From Crambe crambe (taxonomy: Eukaryota; Porifera; Demospongiae; Poecilosclerida; Crambeidae), in assembly GCA_963924555.1 (NCBI GenBank), contig OZ004594.1, positions 5,053,563 through 5,117,562 on the forward strand: a stretch of DNA of 64,000 nucleotides. The letters are read 5' to 3'. A program made the position numbers and the translations under genes. Positions within the stretch are counted from its first letter, which is position 1. Each line of letters opens with the position of its first letter. Shown here one piece after another: positions 1 through 10,305 of this stretch. Below the pieces are notes generated by a model that saw only the letters and a program-made list of their open reading frames with translations, made no database searches and was not told the DNA's origin.

Positions 1-440
1 AGACTGCTATGGAACATATAGTATTGGGTTCGGATCCTTTTTTTTCTTCTAAGTGCCACCACTGCCGGACTTATAATTCTGAGAAGTAGTAGCTGTAGAG
101 AGATTTTAAATATTCAGATTCGATTCCCAACTTGATCACATTTGTTTAACGGTGTACATATGCACTGATTCCCTAAAGCTACCACAAAATATTCTGATGG
201 ACAATAATAATTTATAAAGTGGAGCTGAGGTTCTACTTTCTTTATTAATTTTTTTACTCACATGACAGCACTCTGGGAAGTTAGCATTGGTAAATTTTTC
301 TACATCAAATTCTTTGTCCTCATCATGTGATCCTGCATATTGAGTATATTAAAATAACAATCTGATTTAGTGGTGCAGAGCAAGTACTAGATCATTAAAA
401 CTACCCCAACTTCTACCCCAAGGGTTAGCTACTGTATACT
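1..440. other. Left edge, no gene seen
   Basis: AT-rich sequence without a recognisable coding segment on either strand. The next exon of the minus-strand gene that starts near 650 would be expected here or further left, but I found no P-loop-like reading frame in these bases. Confidence 0.4.
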
Positions 441-451
441 CCTTAGACACC

Positions 452-650
452 TTTAAACTTTGACACAAGCTTCGTCCCCTTTTCCTTAATATTTCGGCTG
501 ATGAACTGCAAGAAAGATTCTTTTTCTGGATACTGCTTATAAACAGAAGCACGAAGCTGCGATAAATTATCCAGAAGCTCCTTCTTAGAAACTGAATCAT
601 AGTAGCTTCTCAAATCTGAAAGTGGTTGCATTCTCTGCTCGGCAGCCATA
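452..650 (-). CDS. Probable first exon of a second GTPase-family gene
   Basis: Reading leftwards from an ATG near 650, the frame gives about 66 residues beginning MAAEQRMQPL and containing YYDSVSKKELLDNLSQLRAS, ending in KFK plus one base of the next codon before a possible GT donor. If unspliced it would stop two codons later (TAA). The likely first exon of the large plus-strand GTPase gene, at 21,463, has the same plan: a short N-terminus, a YYDS-x-KEELL motif, a helical stretch and a phase-1 end after a lysine. I infer that both are N-terminal exons of related genes. The motif is short and the rest of this gene lies outside the window, so an unrelated helical protein or a processed fragment is possible. 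Confidence 0.4.
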
Positions 651-739
651 ACTTTTTTATGATCAGCACTCGGATCAGCAGTACATTTAGGGGCGTGGAA
701 GAATGGATCCCGAAGCGCTACGTACACGCCCCTTCAATT

Positions 740-1120
740 CCGCTGCATAAATCTCAGCGCGCATGCGCAGATGATCACATGACTGCTACCTGCGATAAAG
801 TGTGTCCTTGTGAATATTGTCCCCCCAGGCCCTCCAGAGCTATCCTGCAGCTCTTGTATCATGCTATTGATCAGCAGGACAATTTTTGGTCAAGTGAAAA
901 AAAAATCAAATGCTTGATAAAATCACGTGACCACTCCCTGAGAGAACTGGGGGTGGGGCTGGGAATACTAGGGTATCCTATGCCATAAGCTACACTGCAA
1001 GGGCCGGCTACGAGGACTACACTACTGCGCATGCGTGAGGTAGAGCAATTGGCCTGTATCAGGTACATGCATAACACCAGTAAAAAAATTATACTAAGTA
1101 AACTGTATAAATACAAGCTC
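740..1120. other. Spacer, possible promoter side of the minus-strand exon
   Basis: This segment lies immediately upstream of the minus-strand start near 650 and is richer in G+C and CpG than its surroundings around 740-780 and 1000-1035. It could hold the promoter of that gene. No TATA box or other firm element was recognised. Confidence 0.2.
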
Positions 1121-1122
1121 CA

Positions 1123-1520
1123 TTAGCATTTGTCTAATAAAAGAAACCAAAGGTGAGCACTTTGGGAGAAGAGTATAGCAAGGTGAACCTGAAACATTAC
1201 CAGAACTAATGCTGGAGAAGATGACAATGCTGGAGAAGAAGCAAGAGGAGGGGTGGGACTTTTAGATGAAGTTTCAGGTGTCAAAACTGATGAACTGTGG
1301 GACGAGTAAGCATTGCCTCTGGATAAAAAAATACTGATGCTGTTGTAAAAACCAACACCACCACCTATCACTGATGTGAGTGCCCTGGCAACTCTCTCAG
1401 CTATTGCTATCACTTTGATCTGGTGCCTTGTCTTCCCATACCTGACCTTAAATTGTTGGCTTGAGTGATGTTGATGTAAGGTACAGGCCCAAGATTGGTC
1501 CCAACAACGACGGTTCCTGA
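1123..1520 (-). CDS. Unrecognised open frame, possible exon
   Basis: An open frame of about 130 residues runs leftwards from the poly-G tract. It begins with a charged segment (around RYGKTRHQIKVIAIAERVAR), continues through a glycine-rich stretch (VIGGGVGFYN) into a Ser/Pro-rich region and ends in a hydrophobic tail. The first part reads like real protein; the second is low complexity. I do not recognise a family. It directly abuts the 3' end of membrane-protein copy A, so it may belong to a mobile element that truncated that copy. It could equally be chance. Confidence 0.2.
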
Positions 1521-1528
1521 GCATGGTT

Positions 1529-1555
<27 letters not shown>
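1529..1555. repeat. Poly-G tract
   Basis: An uninterrupted run of 27 G. It marks the junction next to the truncated 3' end of pseudogene A. Its true length in the genome is uncertain because such runs are hard to sequence. Confidence 0.9.
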
Positions 1556-1559
<4 letters not shown>

Positions 1560-1562
1560 CAT

Positions 1563-2946
1563 GCCATGTCTCTTTTGAATGGTCTAGTTGCAATCAATGC
1601 AGCAAATACGATGAGCCCTCGGACTATAAGTATATGATGTTATTAGGAATATGCAGTAGCTACTAGTGATGCTAAAATCAGAAAAATGGTCTGAGAAAGA
1701 GATAGAGAACTGAAAACAATTAAGCGCATGTCGGATTAATTCTATTTAGCTATATGCTGAACAGAGTTCTGGTTCCACAGCAGGTTAAAGCTTTTATGAA
1801 AATTCTAAGAGGATAGCAGGTGAGTAGCATAAAGAAGCATGCTATTACAGTGAGTAGCTATAGCTACAGTTGGGATCACAAAGAAAATGTGCTCACTGCT
1901 GTAGAACCTCACATTTGGATCTAGGTGTACAATTTTTGTGGAGATTGTGTGGTGATGTGAGAATATCTGAAGATTTGTGACGCATTTAGGAAGATTTCAT
2001 ATACAACAGAAGAAAGAGGGTTGCAATGACATCAATGACTGATGCCTTTGGGTTCCATATTGATCTAATACTGCTCATAGAAGAGTTAGTCAGCCTACAG
2101 AACTTCTAAAAAAGAGCCACCTTGCATGAGAAATTGTTCAATTTCATAATCATATAGCTATAAGGTTAGAATTATAAGAATGAGGTAGAAGACAGCAGAT
2201 ATGTATCGAAATATGCCCATATGGATATTCTTGATCGTTGTACTTAAGCAAAAATCTGGAACAACATGCAGAAAGAACTAGCTATATAGATTCCATGGTT
2301 CATATAGTTAGTGTAATCAGAATATCGAAGAAAGTTTGTAGGAAGGGAGGAGCTTTCATATATACGTTATTTATAACCAATTCATCGTATGTAAAAGCAC
2401 CAACAATTATCTGGCTGTAAAACACGAAGCAATTCATAGTAGCTAGTTGTTTAGAGATTTGTAGAGTAAAAATGATGAGATAGAAAATTGTGACTGGTAC
2501 AACTGGAAAAAGATGTAGAGCAACTAACCACGCCACGGCTGAGAGCACTTCACACACTTGTAGCCAACTCTGAGAACAGATAATCCATAACCCTCTTTGC
2601 ATTGCCCACAGATCAATCCTTCCCTGTTGAGAGGATCACAGAAGAATCTATTTATTCGAGATAAATTCGTAGGAACTTTTAAAAATGAGTATTTTGTTAA
2701 GTGTTATGTGGACAGGCAGCTTCATAAAGAGTGGAAGACAAACAGCGATTCACTTCTACATACAACTTTCCATCACTGCACTTCATTTCTTTAAACAAAT
2801 CTCTTCTATAGCTAAATGCACTCACTCGTATTCTTGAATAAAACTTCCCACGGTAGACATTGTTGCTTCTGAATTGAAAGCACAGCACTGCAGTCTCCAA
2901 TTTCTGATATCACCATCAAAAACACATAAAATAGAATAGAAATCAT
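1563..2946 (-). pseudogene. Copy A: Cys-rich multi-pass membrane protein pseudogene
   Basis: This stretch aligns almost base for base with copies C and D of the local membrane-protein family. It starts at the same N-terminus as copy D (ATG at 2946 on the minus strand). It keeps recognisable blocks, for example the MNCFVFYSQIIVGAFTYDEL region around 2330-2440 and the CEVLSAVAWLVALHLFPV shadow that reveals a shifted frame near 2500. Many small insertions and deletions break the frame, and a few dozen bases are missing around 2690-2760. Homology ends near 1563, before the last membrane segments, so the 3' end is lost. The sequence shows homology and loss of frame directly; loss of function is inferred. 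The family is described under copy D. Confidence 0.8.
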
Positions 2947-3063
2947 TGCAATTAGCTATGAAAAACTATGATAGTATCTGACAATTAAGACTGTATTTTT
3001 TTATTTTGAGTTGTTTTTAAACACTTTGTGTATGCTGCATGTGTCATGATCTTGTGAAATTTT

Positions 3064-3283
3064 ATCAGAGAGTGCGCTAAGTAGGGATGGCAGGTCAAAG
3101 TTCATAGGACTGTATAAACTAAAAACTCTTCTTTTTCTTCTACCATTACTCTACAAGTTCTCAGAAGGCTACAGTGAATCATTACACCCACACAGTAGAG
3201 AGAAGAATGTTCAAAAAAACTAAAATTCATTCGCTAACATAAGAAAAAAACTATATCAAAAATTGACTTTTGTTCAGTTCTTC
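3064..3283. mobile_element. MITE, cagagagtgc family, copy 1
   Basis: It starts with atcagagagtgc, followed by taagtagggatggcaggtc, and ends after ttgacttttgttcag. The same roughly 220-bp sequence follows directly as a second copy and recurs at 26.3, 29.3 and 58.2 kb. No coding capacity. Confidence 0.7.
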
Positions 3284-3516
3284 ATCAGAGAGTGCACTAG
3301 CACTCTCTAAGTAGGGATGGCAGGTCAAAGATCATAGAACTGTATAAACTAAAAACTCTTCTTTCTCTTCTACCCTTACTCTACAGGTTCTCAGAAGGCT
3401 ACAGTGAATCATTACACCTAGCTACACAGTAGAGAGAAGAATGTTCAAAAAACTAAAATTCATTCGCTAACATAAGAAAAAACGATATCAAAAATTGACT
3501 TTTGTTCAGTTTGTTC

Positions 3517-3517
<1 letters not shown>
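3284..3517. mobile_element. MITE, cagagagtgc family, copy 2 in tandem
   Basis: A second copy in the same orientation as the one just before it, with few differences. Its end passes straight into a TAA microsatellite, a junction also seen at 26.5 kb and 58.36 kb, so the microsatellite probably belongs to the element. Confidence 0.7.

Positions 3518-3596
<79 letters not shown>
3518..3596. repeat. (TAA)n microsatellite
   Basis: About 26 uninterrupted TAA units at the end of the tandem MITE pair. The open frames across it are artefacts of the repeat. Confidence 0.95.
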
Positions 3597-3598
<2 letters not shown>

Positions 3599-3990
3599 CT
3601 AGGGCAATGTTCAACATTCAGTTGACAGCGAGCTAGCAAGCAAGTATTCTTCAACGATTTTCATTTGCTGTTGAGTATCTGTAGCAATGTGCAGCATTTG
3701 ATAGTGAGCAATTAAAGTAGCTGATAGGCTTCAGTGCTTGATATTGCTAGAGTCATGTAAGTGGTGGCAGGCAGCTGCATACATGCTTACTCAAAGCACT
3801 TAGATAAGCCTAGTGCCTACAAGCCGCTTAGATAAGCCTCTTGTGCCTGCTGCCCAAATGGCTGTAGAAATGTTGAGCTGATAGTTCATTTGTGCTTTGC
3901 TGTTGTGTTATGTAGCTAAGTGGCAGGCAGTTGCATGCATAGAAAGCTAAGTACTTACCAGTAAGTACTTAAGTACTTACTCTCGCATTT
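3597..3990. repeat. Dispersed repeat, gcctgc/cttagataagcc family
   Basis: Phrases such as ttagataagcct, tggcaggcagctgcat and ggcaatgttcaacattcag recur, mostly in reverse orientation, at 48.64-48.86 kb and 50.33-50.58 kb. This is a non-coding dispersed element. It ends near a short palindrome of repeated agtactta units at 3950-3985. Confidence 0.5.
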
Positions 3991-4760
3991 CTTTTGGCTA
4001 GTCTTGTTTTTCTCTGTTCCTTTGACTCTGTTCTCCTTCTAGTTCTGTCTCTTCATGAAGTCTCACTCTTCTTTGCTGGTCAGTTTCTAGCGGGTGTTCT
4101 GGGGCTGTTGAGGGTTCACTTCATAGTAAAATATAGCTATTCATCGACTCACGATGAAGCCAAAACCAGTAACTATAGCTACTATGCATAATAGCAATGA
4201 TGTTATTTTTCCCCCTCTCCAGATGAATCCAAATCTCTCTAGCAGCTCAAAGAGATGCTAGGAGGCGGGCACAAAATTGGCACGCAAAAGCTACAGCTAG
4301 AGAAGCAAGGTAATAGTCATCTTGCATGGGGTACAAAATATATCTTTACATGCATTCACATTGACCTAACATCAGAAGATCAGAAATGCCAAGGAGTGCA
4401 GAGAACACAACAACACTGGATAAAAGAGTTTATATGCATCTGATCGTTTGAGCATTATATTATTGGCTGGAGAATGGCTAACAGATGCTGTCATTAACTC
4501 TGCCCAAATTCTCAGTACCCTCATATTGGTGGATTTCAGGAGACATCTCTTTTGGTGAAGTACTAAATTTTAATATTGAAAGGGGGAGAATTCATACAGA
4601 TTTTGAATGTATCCAAAAATAATTGGATCACTATTTGCTCACTTAATCACATCAATGTGTTTGATAGTATCCCTCATCGGCATTAGCTACTCTCATGGTA
4701 TCATTGGTGCTGTAATAATTATGTAGTATAAGTTGTACACACATTATTATTGCTCCTTAG

Positions 4761-4918
4761 GCTATTACATTAGACAAGTATCTTCTGTGTTCCTTGGACT
4801 CCTCCTAGTCTATTCAAGTGTTCCTGTAGTCCAAAATCTCTTCTCCTCCCGTCAAGTGATGAACACTTAATTCCTTAGACTCCCTCAGAATTGTCAACAC
4901 TTATGGAGCATTTGGGAG
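4761..4918 (+). CDS. Lipase maturation factor exon a, with frameshift
   Basis: Acceptor ccttag before 4761, donor GT at 4919. The first part reads GYYIRQVSSVFLGLLLVYSS and continues to RQVMNT in one frame; the second reads DSLRIVNTYGAFG in the next frame. The exon is 158 nt, one base off from joining phase 1 to phase 2. The in-frame TAA at 4868-4870 would end translation if the shift is real. Confidence 0.75.
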
Positions 4919-7601
4919 GTTAGAGGTTACTGTCATAGACTGCATGGTACTAAATTAAGTTCAAAGTTCAAACTTATACACTTGAAATAATCATTATGAA
5001 GCCATGGGCCTAGTATAAAATAATCTGAAGACTTTCTTTGTAGCTGCTAGATAATAAAAAGTCTTTGAATATCTAATAGGTACACTTACTGTCTTACTGT
5101 AATAACAATACATTGGACTGTCCATTAGAGTTCATTATATGTCTTTGTAATAGCATTACTAAGCAAAGAACTGAAGTTGTTTTGGAAGGGACCATGGATA
5201 AGCATATCTCAGCAACTACTAAGTGGAAAGAGATTGAATTTAAGTGCAAGCCGGGCAGAATTGATCGCAGGCCTTGTATCATCTCACCGTATCACTACCG
5301 CCTTGACTGGCTCATGTGGTTCTCTGCTTTCCAAACCTACCAGCACAATCCATGGCTGCTCCACTTGGCAGGAAAGGTGTTGGCAGGGGATCCTGTTGTG
5401 CAATCCCTTGTGGCTGAAAACCCCTTCATGGATAAACCTCCTAGGTATATATCTCATTGAGTACTATCGTACTCTTGCCCCCTGGAATCGTACTCTCTGA
5501 TACTTTTGCCCCCTGGACACCTGAATTAGCAGCCATGAAGCAGGATTCTGAATCAATTTTCAATGGGCTATCTTTTGATACCTAAATCATCAGTACTGGT
5601 ATAAACCAGATGCCAGAAAAAGTGTCTGATAATTGATCACTTACTCTACAGGCGATGTCTTTGATGACGCCCACACACTGTAGTACTTTATGGGCCTGTC
5701 TATTAACCATAATATTTTGCTGATACTTCCATGGGCCTGTCTATTAGCCAAAATATTGTGCTGATGCTTCCATGGGCCTATCTATTAGCTATATTATTGT
5801 GCTGATGCTCCTATGGACCTGACAGAAAAGAAATGGGTTGATTAGTAATTTCACCCTTCACACTGACCCAGATTCAACACTATGAGTGGAATTGTAACAA
5901 GTTTTGTAACTAAACTATGAACAGTTAAGATATTATTACGAATAATTGTTCACATTTTCTCAATTTTTACATGGCTATTGAGAGCTACAGAAAATACTGT
6001 TTGCGCTCACTTGTTTCCATACATTATGCTGAAATGCATTGCACAAATTGCAGTGGACTCCCTCTAATCTGGCCACCTTTGTGGCCAGCAGAAGTGTCCT
6101 GATTAGAGGGGTGGCCTCATTTCAGGGGTGGATTTATATTATGAAGTATATACATTGGGACTTTTTAAAGTGTCCCGAATACAAGGGTGCCCTCATTTCA
6201 GGGGTCCTGATTAGAGGGAGTTCACTGTATTCCCATGTAGAAATCAAATAACCTCTTCTTTTTTTTAAGGAAAACACATCCAATAACTATGCAATGGGAC
6301 AGAGAAGTATCTATTTCAGGGAGTTCACATTGAGGAGTCTCACTATGGAAGTGTAAAGTCCACCATACACATGATCATAAAGTCCACCTTAATTGAGGTC
6401 TCACTTAATGCCCACCTTGAGGGGTCTCACTAAAGAAGTGTCCTGATTATTGAGGGGTCTCACTAAAGAAGTGTTCTGATTATTGAGGGGTCTCACACTA
6501 AGAAGTGTCCTGATTATTGAGGGGTCTCACACTAAAAAGTGTCCTTATTATTGAGGGGTCTCACTAAAGAAGTGTTCTGATTATTGAGGGGTCTCACACT
6601 AAGAAGTGTCCTGATTATTGAGGGGTCTCACACTAAAAAGTGTCCTGATTATTGAGGGGTCTCACTAAAGAAGTGTTCTGATTATTGAGGGGTCTCACAC
6701 TAAGAAGTGTCCTGATTATTGAGGGGTCTCACACTAAAAAGTGTCCTGATTATTGAGGGATCTCATACTAAGAAGTGTCCTGATTATTGAGGGGTCTCAC
6801 ACTAAGAAGTGTCCTGATTATTGAGGGATCTCACACTAAGAAGAAGCCAGATTCAACACTATGAGTGGAGTCGGCACCCCTTTTCACCTATTGTAACAGG
6901 TTTTATAACTAAACTATGAACAGTTAAGATATTATTACAAGTAATTGTTCTCAATGGCTATTGAGAGCCATTAATTCATATACATCATTAAAGCAGGTGT
7001 CTGAAAAAAATCAATAATCAGACAAAAGTCAGACGGCTACCAGTCTATAGTAGTTACGATTGTCAAAGTTGGAATTTATTGAAGTCAAGCTTTCAGGATT
7101 CTGAATCAGTTTTCAATGGGCTCTCTTTTGATACCCAAATCGTAGGTACTGGTATAAACCAAAAAAAGTGTCCGGTAAATTGATCCGTCTGATAATTGAT
7201 CAGTATAAATACTGTAACCACACAGCAGTTAGATGACAGTTGAGCTTGTATCCATGGATACTACTAAGACAGATCCCACCAGAAAAACCACAGGTTAGCA
7301 CTTCCACTCAGGTGGTTATTTTCTGTAGAAGTCTGAAGTGCAAGTTTCATTATACAGCTTACATAATAATACATAACATTAATGAAATTTCCCATTAGAT
7401 GCAGAACTCAACTTTGATTATAGATTTATTCGAGCTCAGCACTATCGCTACCAATACACTGTGCTGGGGAGTGAGGCGGCTAAACAGGGCAAGTGGTGGC
7501 GGAGGGAGTTGATAGGAGAATATTTCCCTCCAGTAGCAGCAAGTCAGCTTCGTCCCATTCTGGAAGGTCAAGGGTGGAAGTGGTACAAATTGAAAGAATA
7601 G
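4761..7601 (+). CDS. Lipase maturation factor family, last three exons (frameshifted)
   Basis: Three exons, 4761-4918, 5154-5444 and 7424-7601, give a C-terminal part of about 210 residues that I recognise as lipase maturation factor (LMF1/LMF2). Landmarks are SVPVVQNLFSSRQVMNT, VNTYGAFG, RTEVVLEGT, the signature RRPCIISPYHYRLDWLMWF, WLLHLAGKVLAGDP and the tail WWRRELIGEYFPP. In vertebrates LMF1 is a polytopic protein of the endoplasmic reticulum needed for folding and dimerisation of lipoprotein lipase and related lipases; whether that holds here is inference. Splice phases agree at both introns. The first of the three exons needs a one-base shift near 4868, where the unshifted frame meets TAA, so the gene is either mutated or carries a sequence error. 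Upstream exons for the N-terminal membrane region were not found in 1-4760. Confidence 0.85.
5154..5444 (+). CDS. Lipase maturation factor exon b
   Basis: Acceptor taatag before 5154, donor GTATAT at 5445, entering and leaving in phase 2. It encodes about 97 residues with the conserved block from TKQRTEVVLEG through RRPCIISPYHYRLDWLMWF to NPFMDKPPR. This is the most conserved part of the family, and it fixes the reading frame. Confidence 0.9.
5689..5820. repeat. 43-bp tandem repeat, three units
   Basis: Three diverged units begin with tgggcctgtctatta or tgggcctatctatta and contain aatattttgctgat-like sequence. Seen directly; no known function. Confidence 0.8.
6409..6842. repeat. Minisatellite, about 34-bp units
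   Basis: About twelve head-to-tail units built on attgaggggtctcac, then actaagaagtgtcctgatt. Units differ by small length changes (actaaaga or acactaaga), and a higher-order pattern of three unit types repeats. Related single motifs occur just upstream at 6100-6220. It lies in an intron. Confidence 0.9.
7424..7601 (+). CDS. Lipase maturation factor exon c, C-terminus
   Basis: Acceptor gattatag before 7424; the first base completes an arginine codon left by exon b. It encodes FIRAQHYRYQYTVLG, then GKWWRRELIGEYFPPV and LRPILEGQGWKWYKLKE, and ends at TAG 7599-7601. The WWRRE-x-IGEYFPP motif is typical of the family's C-terminus. Confidence 0.88.
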
Positions 7602-8140
7602 CTATAGCTATACCACCCAGGTATTACAAACCTGCTGTTCTAAATAATTTGTGCACAGTCAAGTGCGTATGCATGTGCAATATCTTATAATTGCTATAAT
7701 CAGAAACCATATGACTCAGACTATAGAGAACTGGTATGGTTCTCATGAACGTGCATCCTAAGAAGGCTCTTCAATTTTTGTTGTTGAACCATGCAGGGCA
7801 ACTAGTATTTGACCTTTGACCCCAAATCTCGAATTTTCTACTTGCTGTATGAAAATAATCACTACAGAATATATAGCTTCATCCAACATATACTTTTGGT
7901 TCAGCTGAGAGTGGAATACAATTTCCTGTTCTGATGGCACAACGTGATTTATTTAGCTAGTTTGTGGTAATGTGGTGTCTACTTTTTGAAGCCATGTTTT
8001 TGGAATAATATCACTATGGATACCCACTTCCCAACATGCAACTCCCAAAAGAATAAAATGCTCAATTAGAACTGAGTGGTGGCAAATTCTAAATATAGCT
8101 GTCAAAATTAATGAAACATTACTAATGGCTTCTGAAAACT
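7602..8140. other. Spacer between lipase maturation factor gene and copy B
   Basis: AT-rich spacer with no convincing coding segment. The minus frame at 7758-7940 has no recognisable content. Confidence 0.4.
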
Positions 8141-8148
8141 TATAAAAG
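8141..8148 (+). promoter_or_regulatory. Putative TATA box of copy B
   Basis: A clean TATAAAAG lies 57-64 bases before the ATG at 8205. Initiation about 30 bases downstream would leave a leader of roughly 30 bases. The spacing is ordinary for a TATA promoter; use is not shown. Confidence 0.45.
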
Positions 8149-8204
8149 TAGCCATGCCAGCTTGACTACTCATAGTGCAAAGAAAGAAGAAGGTCTGGCT
8201 TACA

Positions 8205-9725
8205 ATGTCTGCTATTGGACTCTCCCTACTGGTATTAGTTTCCTGCAGCACTGGGGCCACTATCATGAAGAAGGAATGCCTGCCGTGGGAAGTATCAGTT
8301 CAAAATGGAAGCAAATACATCTGCAGGGATGATCTACTGCATGAAATGAAGTGCATTGCTGGAGAGTTGTATTTGGATGTCAATCGTTGCATGACTTATG
8401 ATAATTCCACTCTGTACGAAGCCTCGTGTCCTTATATCAAGTACCAACACTTGGATAACTATTCGGCTCTGAAAATACCAACAAATCTGTCACATATCAA
8501 CAGCTTTTTTTGTGACCCTCTCAACAGGGAAGGATTGATCTGTGAGCGCTGCAAAGAAGGCTATGGAACATCTGTTCTCACATTTGGATACAAGTGTGCT
8601 AAATGTTCTCATCTGTGGCGTGGTTGGTTGCTCTACATCTTCTTCCAGTTTGTACCTATCACTATATTCTATCTCATCATTTTTACTCTACAAATCTCGA
8701 TTGCTACTACAACAATGAATTGTTTTGTGTTTTATAGTCAAATGGTAGTTGCACCTCTTAACTACGATGAACTTGTTATGAACACCATAAATATGAAAGG
8801 TACTCCATTTCTACAATTCTTTTTCAAGACCCTCGCAACACTCTATGAACCATGGAATCTGGATTTCTTTCTGCATGTTCTCCCAGAATTTTGCATCAGT
8901 GAGTCAATAAGAGGCATCCATGTGAACATGCTGCGCTATGTTTCACCTATCTACTTCTTTTTCCTGATAGTTATCACCTACATAATCTTGAAGTTAAACA
9001 ACTTCACGTGTCAAGTCCCTCTTTTCCAAAAGCTCTTCAAACCTTTCAAGTCATGCATGAGTAGCATAAGATCAATATGGAACCCGAAGGCATCTGTAAT
9101 TGACGTCATTGCTACTTTATTCCTGCTCTCCTACACTAAAACCTTTGTCAGTTCCATGTTAGTCTTTCGATATTCTCACATCAAGAATCTAAACGAACAT
9201 CCCCCAAGGATAGAATATAAGGCAGTCCACATAGATCCCACCATGAAGTTTATGGGATCTTCTCACATCACATTTGTGGTACCAGCAGTGGCTGCTTCAG
9301 CCTTCCTTGTTTCCATACTTCTTCTATTGATCTGCTACCCTTTCAAGTGTTTTAGGAGATTCTTAGCATGCTTTGGTAATGGGACGATACTACAGCACAT
9401 CCATGTATTCACTGAGAATCTGCAAGGTCATTACAAGGACGGTACTGATAACTCATATGATCTGCGCTTGTTTTCAATTCTCTATCTCATTCTCAGACCC
9501 ATTCTTATTGTGACATCATCATATATACACATTCCCAGTACTATTATGTACTTAGTCCGAGGGCTTATCTTATTTGCCTCATCAGTTGCAGTGTTAGCAG
9601 TTCGACCATACAAAGTGGAACATTACAGTATATACGATGGCTTGCTTCTAGCTCTTTTCGGACTACAGGGCATCTTAATGCACTTAATCATCTCAGCACA
9701 TGCACAATCAACGTACAAGGACTGA
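8205..9725 (+). CDS. Copy B: Cys-rich multi-pass membrane protein, truncated C-terminus
   Basis: A single open exon of 506 residues from ATG 8205; a longer frame to 8175 would need GTG. It has a signal peptide (MSAIGLSLLVLVSCSTGA), then an extracellular domain of about 125 residues with paired cysteines, several possible N-glycosylation sites and the family motif FFCDPLNREGLICERCKEGYG followed by CAKCSHLWRGW. Hydrophobic segments follow near residues 150-172, 245-268, 298-315, 355-380, 418-440, 445-465 and 475-490. The frame stops at TGA 9723-9725. The expected last membrane segment is missing: the next frame resumes with VQGLKRRCKRQ and runs to TAA 9908-9910, matching the cytoplasmic tail of copy D. 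About 29 codons are deleted with a frame change. The product may still be made as a shortened protein. Function unknown; a surface receptor or transporter is possible but not shown. Confidence 0.75.
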   Translation: MSAIGLSLLVLVSCSTGATIMKKECLPWEVSVQNGSKYICRDDLLHEMKCIAGELYLDVNRCMTYDNSTLYEASCPYIKYQHLDNYSALKIPTNLSHINSFFCDPLNREGLICERCKEGYGTSVLTFGYKCAKCSHLWRGWLLYIFFQFVPITIFYLIIFTLQISIATTTMNCFVFYSQMVVAPLNYDELVMNTINMKGTPFLQFFFKTLATLYEPWNLDFFLHVLPEFCISESIRGIHVNMLRYVSPIYFFFLIVITYIILKLNNFTCQVPLFQKLFKPFKSCMSSIRSIWNPKASVIDVIATLFLLSYTKTFVSSMLVFRYSHIKNLNEHPPRIEYKAVHIDPTMKFMGSSHITFVVPAVAASAFLVSILLLLICYPFKCFRRFLACFGNGTILQHIHVFTENLQGHYKDGTDNSYDLRLFSILYLILRPILIVTSSYIHIPSTIMYLVRGLILFASSVAVLAVRPYKVEHYSIYDGLLLALFGLQGILMHLIISAHAQSTYKD

Positions 9726-9730
9726 AAAGG

Positions 9731-9910
9731 AGATGCAAGAGACAGCATCAATACCTAGAGATAACTGCTGTTGGTGACGACTTCTTCCCTGATCGCATGA
9801 TGAACAGTGATAGATATTGCAGTATCACACAACCGAATAATGTGTGTAGTACAGAAAGAAGTTATTTACTTGCACAATCCATGGATAACATCATTAAAAT
9901 TAATGAGTAA
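9731..9910 (+). pseudogene. Stranded C-terminal tail of copy B
   Basis: Read one base out of frame from copy B, this stretch gives VQGLKRRCKRQ, then VGDDFFPDRMMNSDRYC and SYLLAQSMDNI, closely matching the tails of copies C and D (DDFIPDRMINIDRYC, HLLA). It is no longer joined to the body of the gene because of the upstream deletion. Confidence 0.75.
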
Positions 9911-9954
9911 AATGGACCAAATTTCACTATAGCTCCATATATATAGTAGTCAGG

Positions 9955-9960
9955 AATAAA
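9955..9960 (+). terminator. Poly(A) signal after copy B
   Basis: AATAAA lies 45 bases after the original stop of the stranded tail, a normal distance for mRNA 3' end formation. It supports this as the ancestral 3' end of the gene. Confidence 0.5.
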
Positions 9961-10120
9961 TGCTTCATGCTTCATGCATGGATTCCACTTGTTCCATGTG
10001 TTATGCTGATTCCAATACTTTGTGCTACTAAACTATTTTCCATAGCTAATACATTATATATTGCACAATAGCTAATTACAATAATTGTTGCGTATTTCAT
10101 ACAACTGGACCACAAGAAAA

Positions 10121-10271
<151 letters not shown>

Positions 10272-10305
10272 CTCAAATTTGTTTACCAATTTACCAATTT
10301 ATATC

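Larger units (their letters stand above)
5532..7205. repeat. Intron repeat block with duplicated ends
   Basis: Inside the last intron of the lipase maturation factor gene, 5532-5640 is repeated in the same orientation at about 7096-7205, and 5866-5965 recurs at about 6846-6975. Between them lie a 43-bp and a roughly 34-bp tandem array. The arrangement suggests an expanded or partly duplicated transposon. No coding frame. Confidence 0.5.

Noticed and set aside
3460-3654. Poly-tyrosine open frame
   Set aside because: It comes from the TAA microsatellite.
5177-5500. Plus-strand frame of 107 codons
   Set aside because: It is an out-of-frame shadow of the lipase maturation factor exon.
6409-6842. 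Regularly spaced repeats that might suggest a CRISPR array
   Set aside because: Units are head to tail without unique spacers, and the region is an intron of an animal gene.
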